Positions 24,210 to 35,872 of a stretch of DNA of 64,000 bases are shown piece after piece. Under the pieces are notes generated by a model. That model worked only from the letters and a program-made list of their open reading frames with translations, did no database searches and had not been told where the DNA came from. The stretch spans positions 36,665,501 through 36,729,500 of the forward strand of contig CP136898.1 of assembly GCA_034359265.1 (NCBI GenBank). The letters are read 5' to 3'. Positions within the stretch are counted from its first letter, which is position 1, and each line of letters begins with the position of its first letter. This stretch comes from Canna indica (lineage: Eukaryota > Streptophyta > Magnoliopsida > Zingiberales > Cannaceae). The position numbers and the translations under genes are program-made.

Positions 24210-24899
24210 TTACCAGCAATACTGGGGAAGAAAATGGACTGGTACTGTACTGTATGATGTCATCTCGCAGCATATGCTGCACTTGTCGTTCAATTTCCTC
24301 TTTCTGGAAATGAGGATATATCTGTAGGGGCGAACATTGATTAGGCATTGATCAGGAGGTAAATGGATTCTGTGATCAGTATCGCATGACGGAGGCAATC
24401 CCTGAGGCTTATTAAACACATCCTCATATTTAGACAATAACTCTTTAAGTTCCTCCTGTTCAACAATGCCTTCCTGCTGATGGATGGTTTTTAACTCCAA
24501 ATGGTACAATTCAGCTATGGCCTGAGTTCCTTGCATCCTTCTCAAAGTTTGATGTTGTATTTGCTCCGCATGGTCACCTGAGTCACCTTTCCACATATGC
24601 TTCTGTCCTCTGAGGAGGAATTCAAAAGTGAGCTGACTATAATTTATAATCACCGGTCCCAGTGTTGCCATCCACGCAACGCCCAACACTACATCCGATC
24701 CTTTTATAGGTAACACGTAAAAATCTATGGTAATCGTAGTACCTTGAACGGCTAAGGTCAGCTGTCGAATCACCCCTTCACTCTGAACACGGTTGCCATT
24801 GCCCACCATTACCCCAAAGTTGGGTGCCGGATCAATTCGCAATCCCAAATGCTTCGCAACTCGCCCCTGGATGAAATTAAGGGTACTTCCCCCATCCAA
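24210..24899 (-). pseudogene. Gypsy aspartic protease and RT N-terminus
   Basis: It begins MDGGSTLNFI (D-S/G-G active-site region with one change), continues VLGVAWMATLGPV and ends in the RT leader LPPSCDTDHRIHLPP. A frameshift precedes the RT domain. Confidence 0.82.
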
Positions 24900-25154
24900 T
24901 AATATTTATACACCCCGTCATTCAATCGCTCCATGAAATCGTAATGTCATGGGTAGGAAATATCCTGACAGCGCATTGAAAGATATGAGAGACTGCTCGG
25001 CTGTTACTATGTCCCCTTCTTCCATTGTTTGTTCCAAATTCTTCATATTTACTTCCTCACCATGTTCCAGATTTGTCCCATCATCTAACATGAACATCTG
25101 AGGAACCTTGCATCGATGTCCCCAAGTGTATTTTTCATCACAGTAGTAGCAAAG

Positions 25155-26149
25155 TCATTGGTCTCGCCTCTTATGTGCTTCTGCCGACGGAGCCCCGACC
25201 GACTGGTCTTTGATTGATTGTCCAAGATATTTCGTCCACTTGTCCTGGAGTCGTCTTATCTCCAAACCCAGGTGGAGATAAACTTGCAACCGGAGTTGGT
25301 AATAAGGCTGGCATTCTTGGTGTGGAGAACGACCCTTGAAATCTCCTTGATGCCAAGATTTTTGCTTCATGTCGTTTAGCTCTCACAACTACGTCATGCA
25401 TCGAGGGCTGGTTGATTGGCAAGTACTTCAGCTTCGATATCTGCTCTCAACCCTGAGATGAAGCAATTCATCATAAAGGACTCGGGCAATTGAGTTGTGT
25501 GTAATGTCATATCTTCAAATCTCTCTTCATATTCCTCGACGGTGGTCGTCTGAACCAACTTGGTTAGTTGACCCTCCGGCGATTCTAGATCTGTAGGTTG
25601 GAATCGTCGATGGATAGCTTCCACTAGATGTCGCCAACCCGCCAAATGTTTACATCGCTGCATCCATTGGCCATTGGAACCATTTTTTTGCGGTGCCTTC
25701 CATCCGAAATGATGCCATGACCACCCGATGCTGGTCTTCAGTGTTATAGAAATTGAAAAAATTCTCCACTAACGAGATCCACTCCTCTACATCGCTACCA
25801 CTGAACACTGGTAGCTCGATCTGGGTGGTTTCGGCGAAAAAGGAAAGTTATCACTATCTCCCTCTCCGTGTGACCCTTTATGGCGATTCACAACTAGCCC
25901 TCCGCTAGATCCAGCAACCTTTGTTTTCGGTTTGGGCAATTGAACTAATTGGGTATTCAAAATAGAGATCTGAGATGTTACATTTTGTAGGAGTTTTTGT
26001 TGCGTTTCCATTGATTGTCGCTGAAGCTCCAACGTTTGCTGTTGTGCCTCCAAACTTGCTTGAAGCGTTCCCAGGATTTGATCATGGCGAGTACTCGTCT
26101 CATGTAAGGCCTTCAGAGACTCCGCCATAGTGTGTCCACAAGTCTCCAT
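25155..26149 (-). pseudogene. Gypsy gag
   Basis: The N-terminal part (26149-25787) is a Gln-rich coiled coil. The retrotransposon gag domain follows (25663-25394, with FQPTDLESPEGQLTKLVQ and VEEYEERFEDMTLHT). A zinc-knuckle remnant lies near 25,130-25,160. Stops and frame changes separate the pieces. Confidence 0.8.
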
Positions 26150-26216
26150 TGCCTGATGACGATGTCGATTGCTGTCTTCGATGTCGGGTAGAGACGGATC
26201 AATGAAAGCACCAAAT

Positions 26217-26563
26217 TGTTATGAGAGAAGTAGAAGCCCTTGTAACAGAGTCAAATGAGAGGACGAGGAAGAATAGATCTGGAGAAGAAGGAAGAAGAAG
26301 AAACTAGTAGATCTCATTTCATACCCATCATTTACATTTCATGGCTATTTATTACATTCCAATGCTGGCCCACCACTAACAACTACGAGACGTAGTCGTT
26401 AAGTCGCTGAGATTTCCTCACTTCACGTCGTGGACGTCCACCGTACACTTGTCCATTTGCAATATGCATTTGACGTGTGTCTACGTACTCAACTGGAAGA
26501 GTCGGGTTGCCTACTGCTTGCGTGGGCCCTTGTAAGACCTCGCCTCGTGCTGAGCCCGTGACA
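26217..26563 (-). repeat. 5' LTR of the deleted gypsy element
   Basis: 347 bp with TG/CA ends, paired with the left copy. Confidence 0.88.
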
Positions 26564-28711
26564 ATATATATATATATAGTGTATGTGTTAATGAAGTAAT
26601 AAAAACTAATATATATGCCTCAATTAATCGTGATCATATAATTCTGAGTTGTTTCTTTTCTTTACTGTAATAAGCTCTTTGGTGTATGCTGTTTTGTTTC
26701 TACCACAGGATGTCTTGTGTTGGTAGTTAGTGTGGGGTCCCTTAATTTGTTAGTTGATGAGGTAATGCCTTCTTCTGTTGTTCTTCTTGCAGATATGTAG
26801 ATATATTCTTTCTAAGAGACCCAAGCTGATGCATGGATTCCTACATGTAAGAGTCTTGAATTGATTGTGGGATGTCATATTTCTCTTGTTTTGGATTGAG
26901 GATTTGATTATCTTTCTTCTGTCCGATTGTTTATTGCAATCCGTTTCTTTCTTTCTTTCCTTGTTCTTCTTCTTCTTCTTCTTGCTCAGATTTAATTAAT
27001 GCTTGTGATATAGGGGCCTGTTTGTGCCCTGTGCCGGAGAAGATGATGATATTCCATGCTTGAAAAGAGATAATAGTTTGAAACTTTGAAGATAAAGAAA
27101 TAAAATTAAACTATACAGGAGTTCATTGCCAAGGTCACAAACACAGTCTGAACAGCCAACACTGGTGGAAGAGGCAGAGGTGCAGGAAGGAATGGTACTG
27201 GTTGAGGAGTTGGCAGAGTTATGCAAGACTTTGAGCAAGGGAGTTCTCAATCGAAGGTTATAGGGAATACAACTCCAGAAGATGATTCCTCTGGATGTGA
27301 GTTTTTTGGAAGAAGAAATCATCTTATTACTGGTACAAGATTAGATATGAAAAAGATTGCCCGCAAGTGCAAATTAATGCTGCAACTCTACTTGACTACT
27401 TGCATCAAATAGATAAATCAATTTGTTTGGTTGACTGCAAAGATTCTTTGCAGCATTTATTATTTACATATTGTGTTTCTAATATCATTTGCAAGTTACA
27501 AAAACAAATTGTGGATTACAAATACAATAATTTAAGTATTAATAAATAATTAATTTGAACGACTTAGAGTCGTCGAATGAAGATGAGATAAATAACAAAA
27601 TTGTATATTGTCACGTGCTAAACACGATTGTAGTGTCAGATTTTAGATCAGATGTCGTTTGATAGATTTTGTATATTTTTCGACATTATACAATAACTAA
27701 AAATTATTAATTTATTTTGATAAAATAATTAAATAATATATAATAATATTATATTAAACTAAATGGTGATTTAGAGTATAAAATAATATTATTCTAGGTC
27801 GGATTGATTTCATTGTAGTCGATAAATTATTGTTGGGTAAAATGATAAATTTACCCTTTTGTCTCTATTTGTTTGTTATTGTTTCTAAATTCCGCTGAAC
27901 TCCTATTGGATCCGGCAATTCGTCTTGGGCCGGAGATATCGAGCAGAGCTGGCCCAGCTCGAACAAAAATCGTGCCCGCCCCGATAAAAGTTCAAGCCGG
28001 GGAGCCCTGGCCCAGCACGACACGAACAATAAATGGGCCATCCCGGCCCGTTAGCACCGAGTCTGAATCGGGCCATTAGAACCGGGCTATCGGGTCCAAA
28101 TCGAGCTATCTGACCAATTCGGGCCCAATAGCCTGATATATTTGATAATTAATAAAATTATTATCGGGCTATCAGGCCAGGCCTACACTATGTAGACTCA
28201 ACCCGGCCTGATATTTCTTTGGGCCTTATCGAGCTGACATGATAATAGCCAGGGCACCATAATGAGCAGTCCAAGCGTGTCGAGCTATCGGGCCGAGCCA
28301 AAATTGCTAGACCTAGATATGCATATGCTATTTGCAAGTGTAATTGCAACTTTCATTTGCAACCAATCAAATACTTGCAAATAGAAGTTGCAACTCTAGT
28401 TGCAGATAACCAAATACTAGGCTACAAATTTTATTCGCGGGCATTTTCTTTTGCATACAAATGTTTTTTACAGCATTTGCACTTGCAGACAACCAAGCGC
28501 CCCTAAAGTAACTTTGTTGCTTATATCATGCAGAGTTAGCAAATAATGTCTAGTACCTTGGTAGTGGTGTTGGGATCTGATACCACTTTGTTAGGCTCAG
28601 ATACCATTTTGTTGTGCGAGTGTGACAGGAAAAACAACCATAATGGGCTAATTCCCTATTTGTGTGAACAATGCTTGAAATGAACCAAATAGAGAAACAA
28701 CAAAAAAATAT
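26564..28711. other. Non-coding DNA with MITE-like and GGGCC-rich parts
   Basis: No gene was recognised. A (CTT)n run lies at about 26,960. At 27,011 GGGGCCTGTTTG, and at about 28,490 the inverted CAACCAAGCGCCCC, resemble Harbinger-type MITE ends, but the flanking trinucleotides do not match. The part at 27,900-28,300 repeats GGGCC-type motifs (for example CGGGCTATCGGG), as in some hAT subterminal regions. These calls are tentative. Confidence 0.35.
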
Positions 28712-29033
28712 TGTAATATCCTAAAAATTTTAACTTTATTTTCCTTGTATGGTTGTGTTTGCCAGCCTAGCGGACTAGTTCGGGGTCGAGGCGAGTCGAC
28801 TCATGGTCCGATGCGAGCTTGCGAGCTCAGGTAAGTAGGATATGAATTATGTGAATTTTGCTTGCATAAATAGATTTATTTAATTATATGTTGTGTGCAT
28901 GTGTATTGTGTTATATTTACTTATGGGATTAATTTGAGAGTAATTAAGTTAATATAAGTTAGCGGGTTCCGATTCGGCTTGAGACGGATGCAAGTTGGTT
29001 AAAAAGAGTTTAGAGGAGTTAGGAATGAGGAGG

Positions 29034-29045
29034 GAATATAAAACC
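29034..29045 (+). promoter_or_regulatory. TATA-like box of the chromovirus LTR
   Basis: AATATAAAACCCC lies 322 bp into the LTR. The 3' LTR has AATATAAAATCCCC at the matching place (about 36,195). A CT-rich leader follows. Confidence 0.6.
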
Positions 29046-30424
29046 CCCTCCTCTTGGCTTGTGGCTCCTATTTTGGAGCCACCCAAAGTTTTGAGAAAGG
29101 AAGCCAACCGCCAAGCAGCCCAGCCGCCAACCCCCTTTCTCTTCTCCCTTGGAGCCGCCGCCGCCGCCTGAAGCTTTCCCTTCTCCTCTCTTCTTCTTCC
29201 TTCCCTTTGGAGCGGAGCCGAGAGAAGCCAACCGAAGCCAACCCCTCTCTCTTCCCCTATCCTCCCCTTTTTGAGTCGAGCCGCCATCTTTTGAAGCCGG
29301 ATTCGAGAGCCGTCATCCGGGATTTCACCCTTATTCATCCTTCCTAATTAGGTGAGTGATTATACCCTCCTTCTTTCGGGTTTCTTCGAGTTCTTGAAGT
29401 CAATCTTGAAGGCTATTGAAATCTTGATTTGTTTTTCGACGATTCCTCGAATTCTCGATGTTCTTTTTGTGTGCCGTATTTGAGGAGACCCTAAACCCTC
29501 CCTATGGGGTTCGGCAGCCCTAGGATGACCCTAGGGGTGCTCGGCCAAGGGTGAAACAAGGGTGCCCTCAAGGTGTTCGATGGAATATCTAAGTGAGGGA
29601 TTTTGATGATCTTATGGTTTATATCTCCAATTGATATTTGGAATGGATTCTTATATGTTCAAGCATGCTTAGTATTAAATATGTGATTTTAGATAAAAAT
29701 CATGTTTAAGAAAAATTGAGTCTTGAGGTTGATGTCACGAGAGATTCTTGATCTTAATGTTTGTTCTTGATATTATTAATTCTTGTTAATCTTGATTAAT
29801 AAGCATGAATTCTGTGAAATAAATCTTGAGATTAGTATTATGTCCTAATGATAATTTAGGAGTTAATTTCTGATAATTTTTTGATTTAATTTCATGGTAT
29901 GCTAAAATTTGTATGTTGCTGAAATTATATGTTGAGATGATGAATCTGTGTTGATTTTAGATTATTTATTGTAGTTTGTGTATTTCTGTGAATATAGTCA
30001 TGTACCATATCGTTTCGATCAGAAAACATAGTTTGAAAATATAGGACACACTTTGGAGACTAGATTCGGGCTAGACACATCAGTTCTGAGCATAACAGTA
30101 AGCTAAAACAAAAATCTAATCTTTGTGATCTAAATTTTAATTGCAAAATTAAAATGGGATTAAGGGTGAGCATAATCTGTTATGAACCAACTTATAAAGT
30201 ATGCATGAAATAAAACCACACGGCTTTATGACATTACGGGTCTAGGAGTTGGGGTCGGGTTTGGAGTGTTGAGACACTTTCCAATAAGATCACCCCTAAG
30301 ACACCGTAGGAGAGTCATGACTTAGGTCATGGTGCGACATATCCTTGTGAATGGCGGAGAGGCTCGTAGACGAGCCGGATTGCAGGCTAAGCCCGGGAGG
30401 TTGGATGGCTAATTCTCAACCCGC

Positions 30425-30747
30425 AGAACAAGTTCGGAGGGCATTTCCCGATTGTTCTAGTTTAGCCTCGTGGGATAAGTTCGGAGGGCCTACCCGATTA
30501 TCCCCGAGGTGGTGTTAAGGAATAAGTTAGGAGGGCATTTCCCGATTATTCCTGTGATATCTTTTAGGAGTAAATTCGGATGGCCTTTTCTGATTACTCC
30601 TATGATATCTTAAAGGGGCAAGTTCGCATGGGTGAATCCCAATTGTCCCTACGCGTCTCGTCGAGCAAGTTCGGAGGGACTTTCCCGATTGCTCTCGAGT
30701 TTTTGTATACTAGGATAAGTTTGGAGGGTCTTCCCGATTATTCTAGT
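30425..30747 (+). repeat. Seven tandem hairpins with complementary variable arms
   Basis: Units start at 30425, 30472, 30518, 30566, 30614, 30663 and 30709 (period 46-49 bp). Each has a left arm, a 19-20 nt core like TTCGGAGGG...CCCGA, and a right arm. The arms are AGAACAA/TTGTTCT, GGGATAA/TTATCCC, AGGAATAA/TTATTCCT, AGGAGTAA/TTACTCCT, AGGGGCAA/TTGTCCCT, GAGCAA/TTGCTC and ACTAGGATAA/TTATTCTAGT. Five are perfect complements and two have one G-T pair. Spacers of about 11-14 nt are not conserved. Confidence 0.88.
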
Positions 30748-31605
30748 ATGTGTTGTTGCCTTAGGGCATGGTAGACTTAGGCCTGTTGTTCTTCACCATA
30801 TTGGTGTTGGCTGCCTTCGGGCAGGTAGTGGCCAGATGGCCTGATAGCTAGTCACACTTTCGTGACCTCATTCTTGTAGAGTTGGATGTTATGCTATTGC
30901 TTATCTCTGTGTTGTTTTATTGTGGGGGTCGGTAGAACCGCTCACTAAGTTCTTTGAACTCATCCATTGTCGTTGTTTTGTTTTGCGGAGCCTGATCGAT
31001 GAGGTGGGCTGAAGCACTTGGCGCAACTGAAGGGCAGATGAGCCACATTATCTCATAGCAGTCCTAGTTATGGGTCGTAGTCAAGTCTGTAGTAGATTGT
31101 CATGCACTTTTGTTTTGGTATTTGGAGTTGTAGTCCCGTGGGGACATTCCTGTTTTATTCAATTTTTATTTATTAAAAGAACTATTGCTCTTCGATCTAT
31201 TTATTTTCGCACTTGAGATATTTATTTAAAACCATGATGTTTTAAAATGAAAAATTATTTGGTTCTTTTTATTTTTAAAAGTTGTTGTTTATTCTGTTAT
31301 TTTATGATGTTGGCATGTGCATGAGTTAGGCTGCGAGGTATAGACACATATACCATGGTCGGTCATGTGACCCTGTATTTAAGGCGTGACAATATGATAT
31401 CAGAGCATGTGGTTCGATCCGACTACGACCTAGAGTTGTCACCGTATATGGCATTGCTAGCGTGTTAGTATACGGTAGGGGTATGCTATGAGATCAATGG
31501 GCTAAGTCTGCACCTCAGCATGACTTGTGATTTATTTATTTAACGACTTAGGGTGGATTGAATTGTTTAAATTTTGATATTTTTCTTTCTGGTGATTCCA
31601 GATCG

Positions 31606-32310
31606 ATGGAGGCCATTAATGCCGCTAGGAGCGGTAGCGACAGTAACTCTACTGAGCGTCAAGGCCGAGGCCGAGGCCGAGGCCGGGGTCGTGGGAGACC
31701 AACGCATGCTCGAGAGGATGTGGGACGAGATCCCATGGTTGTTCAGTTGCAGGCCCGCGTGGCTGAGCTGACTGAGGCACTCCGCAAGGAGGAGGAACTG
31801 GGACAATCCCAGGGTAGCACAGCTTGAGGCCGTGAATGGCCCTGTGCTAGAGAGTGCACCATTTTTTGGGGCTACCTTTATATGAGAGCCTGGGTTAGAG
31901 ATCCTTGCAATGCTTGCGTAGTATCTTGAACGATTAATTGGGTCTCGTCATATAGTTTAAATACTTATTGTGCAGTATGGTTAGGGCAACCCTAGGGATC
32001 CTATGGGGCGATTGATAAAGTTATGCATAAGAGATCTGCAGGGGTTGGCTGATGGTAAATTTCCCCTATAGCTGGAATTCTGAATTGATTGAAGGATATT
32101 TTCCTTAAATTTTAGAAAATATAAATTATGGGTGTAGAGCGACCTTATGCTTAAGGGTCATGATTATATGCGACAGAGTTGAGCAGGACCCAGAGTGGTT
32201 TTATTTTGGGCATGTTTTGAGTGTAGATAGGTTGGACACTTCAGAAAGGAATGTCTTGGCAAGGGCGGTCAGCAGCCTGATCAGACTAGAGGAAATGCAC
32301 CAATGTCAGT
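31606..32310 (+). pseudogene. Chromovirus gag, broken
   Basis: The start ATGGAGGCC at 31606 opens an Arg/Gly-rich N-terminus followed by VVQLQARVAELTEALRKEEE, a coiled coil, with a stop at 31827. A zinc-knuckle remnant (VGHFRKECLGKG, about 32,230-32,270) lies further on. The central gag domain is reduced to about 350 bp of degraded sequence. Confidence 0.7.
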
Positions 32311-32449
32311 GGGTTCCGTAGCTCAAAGGGGTAAGACTCAGGAGGAGGCTAGCAAGCTGGTGGTTCAGAGAGGCCCGCTACTCAGGTGTTTGTTATGAAC
32401 CAAGAGGGTACTAAGGCATCCAGGGCAGTAGTGTCAGGTAACCTTACTG

Positions 32450-33142
32450 TTGGTTCCGCTATTGCATGTCTTATTTGATCTGGGTGCTACGCACTCTTTT
32501 GTATCTGCTTTGTTTGCTGCTAGATTGGTAAGGGTACCTTCTGTGCTTGATTTGCCCCTTGTGGTGTCTACGCCTACGGGCGTTTCTTTGATGGTAGAGA
32601 CAGACTTTCAGGGCTGCGAGGTGGTCATTTGTGGGCATGTGTTGATAGCCAACTTGACACTTCTGCCGATCCTGGAGCTTGACATAATTTTGGGCATGGA
32701 TAGGTTGGCGGATCATTTTGCCTCAATTGATTGCAGGGCTAAGACTGTGACCTTCAATAAGCCCGGGTTGCCCCAGTTTGCCCTCCAGGATGAGGGAAGT
32801 AGAGAGCCGTTGATGGCAATTTCAGCTCTTAGGGCTCGGAAGCTACTTATGGGCGGTTGTCAGTCCTTCTTGGCCTTTGTGTATGTGGCAGAGGAAGGCG
32901 GAGGTGCGGCTAGGGACATCGGGGGGACACCCGTGGTGTGCGGGTTCTCTGATGTATTTTCGGAAGAGTTGCCAGGGTTGCCTCCAGTTAGAGAGATCGA
33001 ATTCTGCATTGATTTGCAGCCAAGGGTAAAGCCGATCTTCATTCCGCCGCATCGGATGGCACCAGCTGAGTTAAAGGAGTTGAAGTCCCAATTGCAGGAG
33101 TTGCTTGAGTTGAGTTTCATTCGTCCAAGTGTTTCGCCTTGA
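32450..33142 (+). pseudogene. Chromovirus protease and RT leader
   Basis: It contains FDLGATHSFVS where the family has DSGATHSFVS, so the catalytic D-S-G is now D-L-G. LDIILGMDRLADHFASIDC, FSDVFSEELPGLPPVREIEF and IPPHRMAPAELKELKSQL follow. A TGA at about 33,140 separates it from the RT, and a further TAA falls at about 33,197. Confidence 0.88.
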
Positions 33143-33596
33143 GGTGCTCCAATGCTCTTTATGAAGAAGAAAGATAGGTCCATGCGACCGGTAGCTTAAC
33201 AAGGTAACAGTGAAGAATCGGTACCCGCTGCCCAGGATTGATGACTTGTTTGATCAGCTTCAGGGAGCTCAGTGGTTTTCTAAGATTGACATGCGGTCAG
33301 GATATCATCAGTTGAGGATCCGGGACAATGACGTCCCTAAGACTGCTTTCAGGTCGAGGTATGAGTACTTTGAGTTCTTGGTGATGTCCTTCGGGCTGAC
33401 TAATGCACCTACGGCATTTATGGATCTAATGAACCGAGTGTTCAGGAAATTCTTGGATAAATTCGTAATGGTGTTCATTGATGATATTTTGATTTATTCC
33501 AGGAGCAGGGAGGAGCATGTTGAACACTTGAGGGTGGTTCTGAAAACTCTTATGGAGCACCAATTGTTTGCTAAGTTCTCCAAGTGCGAGTTCTGA
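33143..33596 (+). pseudogene. Chromovirus reverse transcriptase
   Basis: It reads [53 protein letters not shown] and [14 protein letters not shown]. The catalytic residues look intact. The frame ends at a TGA replacing the Trp codon of the conserved CEFW. Confidence 0.92.
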
Positions 33597-34130
33597 CGGG
33601 AGAGTGTTGGGTTCCTTGGCCATGTGGTGTCCACGAAAGGGGTAAAAATTGACCCCGCAAAGATAGAAGCAATTCAAAATTGGAAGAGGCTGACCAATGT
33701 CACTGAGATCCGCAATTACTTGGATTTGGCAAGTTATTACAAAAAGTTTGTGAAGAACTTCTCCATGATTGCAGCGCCATTGACCCGCCTAACTCAGAAG
33801 AATGTCAAGTTCGAGTGGGACAGTAAGTGCGAGGAGAGCTTTCTGAAGCTCAAGGACCGTTTGACGTCGGGGCTAATTCTAGCAGTACCCTCAGGCTCAG
33901 GAGGATTTGTTGTTTATTGTGATACCTCCCGAGTCGACTTAGGTTGTGTGCTCATGCAGAATGGCAGGGTGATAGCTTATGCCTCCAAATAGTTAATGGT
34001 TCATGAGAAAAATTACCCGACTCAGCAGTGGTGGTGTTCGCATTGAAGCTGTGGCGTCACTACATTTATGGCGAGGCTTGTAAGATATACATTGATCATA
34101 AGAGCCTCCAGTATTTGCTCATCTAGAATG
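33597..34130 (+). pseudogene. Chromovirus RNase H
   Basis: It includes VSTKGVKIDPAKIEAIQNW, YYKKFVKNFSMIAAPLTRL and VVYCDTSRVDLGCVLMQNG, where the RNase H Asp-Ala is now Asp-Thr. The part after 33,992 continues in other frames ([24 protein letters not shown]). Confidence 0.85.
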
Positions 34131-34138
34131 AGTTAAAT

Positions 34139-35455
34139 TTGAGGCAGAGAAGATGGCTTGAGCTGTTGAAGGACTATGACTGCACGATCATGTACCCTCC
34201 AGGAAAGGCTAATGTGGTAGCTAATGCTTTGAGCAGAAAGTCTATAAGTAGTCTGGCGCATTTAACTGTCAGGAGGAGGCCGTTGGCTCGGGATTTGGCC
34301 CTATGTTTGGATGGCGAGGCAGTCTTATTAGTATCAGATTCTGGTGCGCTGGTGGCTCACTTGAGGGTGCAGTCCACGTTAGTTGATATGTTGCGGACAG
34401 CGCAGGAGGAGGATGCTTTCTGTACTCTCACTAAGGATCTGGCCAGGAGAGACGATGCCGATAATAGATTCAGTGTGGACTCGGAGGGCGTTTTGAGATT
34501 TAAGAACATGATAATAGTGCCAGATATGGCCAAGGTTCGCATGCAAGTGCTAGAGATAGCTCATCGGTCCACTTACACTATGCATCCGAGAGCTACGAAG
34601 ATGTATCGTGACCTAAGGCAAAATTATTGATGGAAAGGCATGAAAAGATAAGTGGCCGAGTTTGTGTCTAAGTGTCTGGTGTATCAGCAGGTGAAGGCTG
34701 AGCATCTGAAGCCGGCTAGGTTGCTCCATAACTTAGGGGTACCAGAGTGAAAATGAAAGAAGATAACCATGAATTTTGTGACAGAATTGCCAAAATTTGG
34801 GAAGGGTAATGATTCTATCTGGGTAGTGGTGGATCGCCTAACCAAGACTTCGCATTTTATACCGATTAGGATGACCTTTTCAGCTGAGCAGTATGCAAGG
34901 TTGTTCTTGGATTGGATCGTCGCATATCATGGTGTTCCTATGATGATCATCTCATATCAGGGTACTCAGTTCACAGCTCATTTTTGGCAATCGTTCTAGG
35001 AGGCTTTGGGCATTGAGGTTCGGTTCAGTACCACATTTCACCCTCAGACAGATGGTCAGTCGGAGCGAACTATTCAGACGATGGAGGATATGCTGAGAGC
35101 ATGTGTCCTGGATTTTGAGGGAAATTGAGAAATGCACTTATCTCTGATTGAGTTTGCCTATAATAACAGCTACCACAGCAGCATCGGGATGGCCCCATTT
35201 GAGGCATTGTATGGGCGAAGATGCAGATCACCTGTAGGTTGGTTTGAGGCAGGGGATTCCCTTATGATGGGACCTGACCTGGTGGAGGAGGCAGTGGAAA
35301 AGGTGAAGCTAATCAGGGAGAGACTGTTGGCAGCTCAGAGTCGCCAGAATATGTATGCGGATGGAAAGGCCATGGAGGTAGAATTCGCTAAGGGGGACAT
35401 GGTGTTCCTCAAGGTGTCCCCTATGAAAGTGGTGGTGAGGTTTGGTAAGAAATGA
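34139..35455 (+). pseudogene. Chromovirus integrase
   Basis: The end of RNase H (WLELLKDYDCTIMYPPGKAN, VVANALSRK) passes into the integrase zinc-binding region (EIAHRSTYTMHPRATKMY) and then the core (MNFVTELPKFGKGNDSIWVV, PMMIISYQGTQFTAHFWQSF, and EFAYNNSYHSSIGMAPFEAL from 35132). At least four stops break it. The DDE-region QGTQF replaces the usual RGTQF-type context (Asp to Gln), so a catalytic Asp appears lost. Confidence 0.87.
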
Positions 35456-35479
35456 AAGCTAAGCCCTAGATTTATTGGG

Positions 35480-35824
35480 TTGTTTCTTATTCTCAAGCGT
35501 AGGGGAGTTGTGGTCTATGAGTTGGCCCTACCTCTTAGTATGGACCGAGTACATCTAGTATTCAGTGTGTCTATGTTGAAAAAATACATTCGGGATAAAA
35601 CTCATGTGATCGAGCCTACCGCAGTGGAGGTGGATTCAGTAGTCTCATACAAGGAGTGGCCAGTTGAGGTGCTTGACCGGCAAATTCGAAAATTGAGATC
35701 TAAGGATTTTCTCTTGGTTAAGGTCAGGTGGGAGCACGATTCCGAGCAGGAGGCCACCTGGGAGGTGGAGCAGGATATGAGGGAGTGTTATCCCTTATTG
35801 TTTGATGATATGGTGATTCCTTAA
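35480..35824 (+). pseudogene. Integrase C-terminus with chromodomain
   Basis: It reads HLVFSVSMLKKYI, then WPVEVLDRQIRKLRSKDFLL and VKVRWEHDSEQEATWEVEQD, ending MRECYPLLF. The last part is the chromodomain-like tail found in Tekay/Del chromoviruses, thought to guide integration into heterochromatin. Confidence 0.85.
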
Positions 35825-35872
35825 TTTTCTTTTCTGAAATTTAAGGACGAATTCTCTTTAAGGATGGAGAAT

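Larger units (their letters stand above)
22660..26563 (-). mobile_element. Internally deleted Ty3/gypsy retrotransposon
   Basis: LTRs of 344 and 347 bp (22660-23003, 26217-26563) run TGTTAYGAGAGAAG to TGACA and are highly similar. The element is flanked by ATATA at 22655-22659 and 26564-26568. Next to the right LTR the minus strand reads ATTTGGTGCTTTCATTGA, a primer-site-like start, and CAGGGGGCAA before the left LTR is the polypurine tract. Gag, protease and RT are present. Most of RNase H and the integrase core is deleted, leaving a 3.9-kb element. Confidence 0.9.
28712..31391 (+). repeat. 5' LTR, 2,680 bp, with structured leader
   Basis: It starts TGTAATATCC and ends GGCGTGACA just before the primer site. 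A TATAAAACC box lies at about 29,037. Most of the LTR downstream of it should be transcribed. The region 30,316-30,824 is a series of hairpins (separate entry). The first 790 bp match the truncated 3' LTR closely. Confidence 0.88.

Noticed and set aside
27011..28506. Complete Harbinger MITE
   Set aside because: The candidate ends GGGGCCTGTTTG and CAACCAAGCGCCCC are only partly complementary and the flanking trinucleotides ATA and TAA do not match.
28949..29347. Proteins on either strand at 29.0-29.3 kb and the copy at 36.2-36.5 kb
   Set aside because: They lie in the leader of the chromovirus LTR next to its TATA-like box; both LTRs carry them, and frames are not preserved between copies.
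30425..30747. CRISPR-like array of repeats and spacers
   Set aside because: The conserved part and the variable part are both within a hairpin, spacers are 11-14 nt, and the array is inside a plant LTR. No Cas-type gene exists here.
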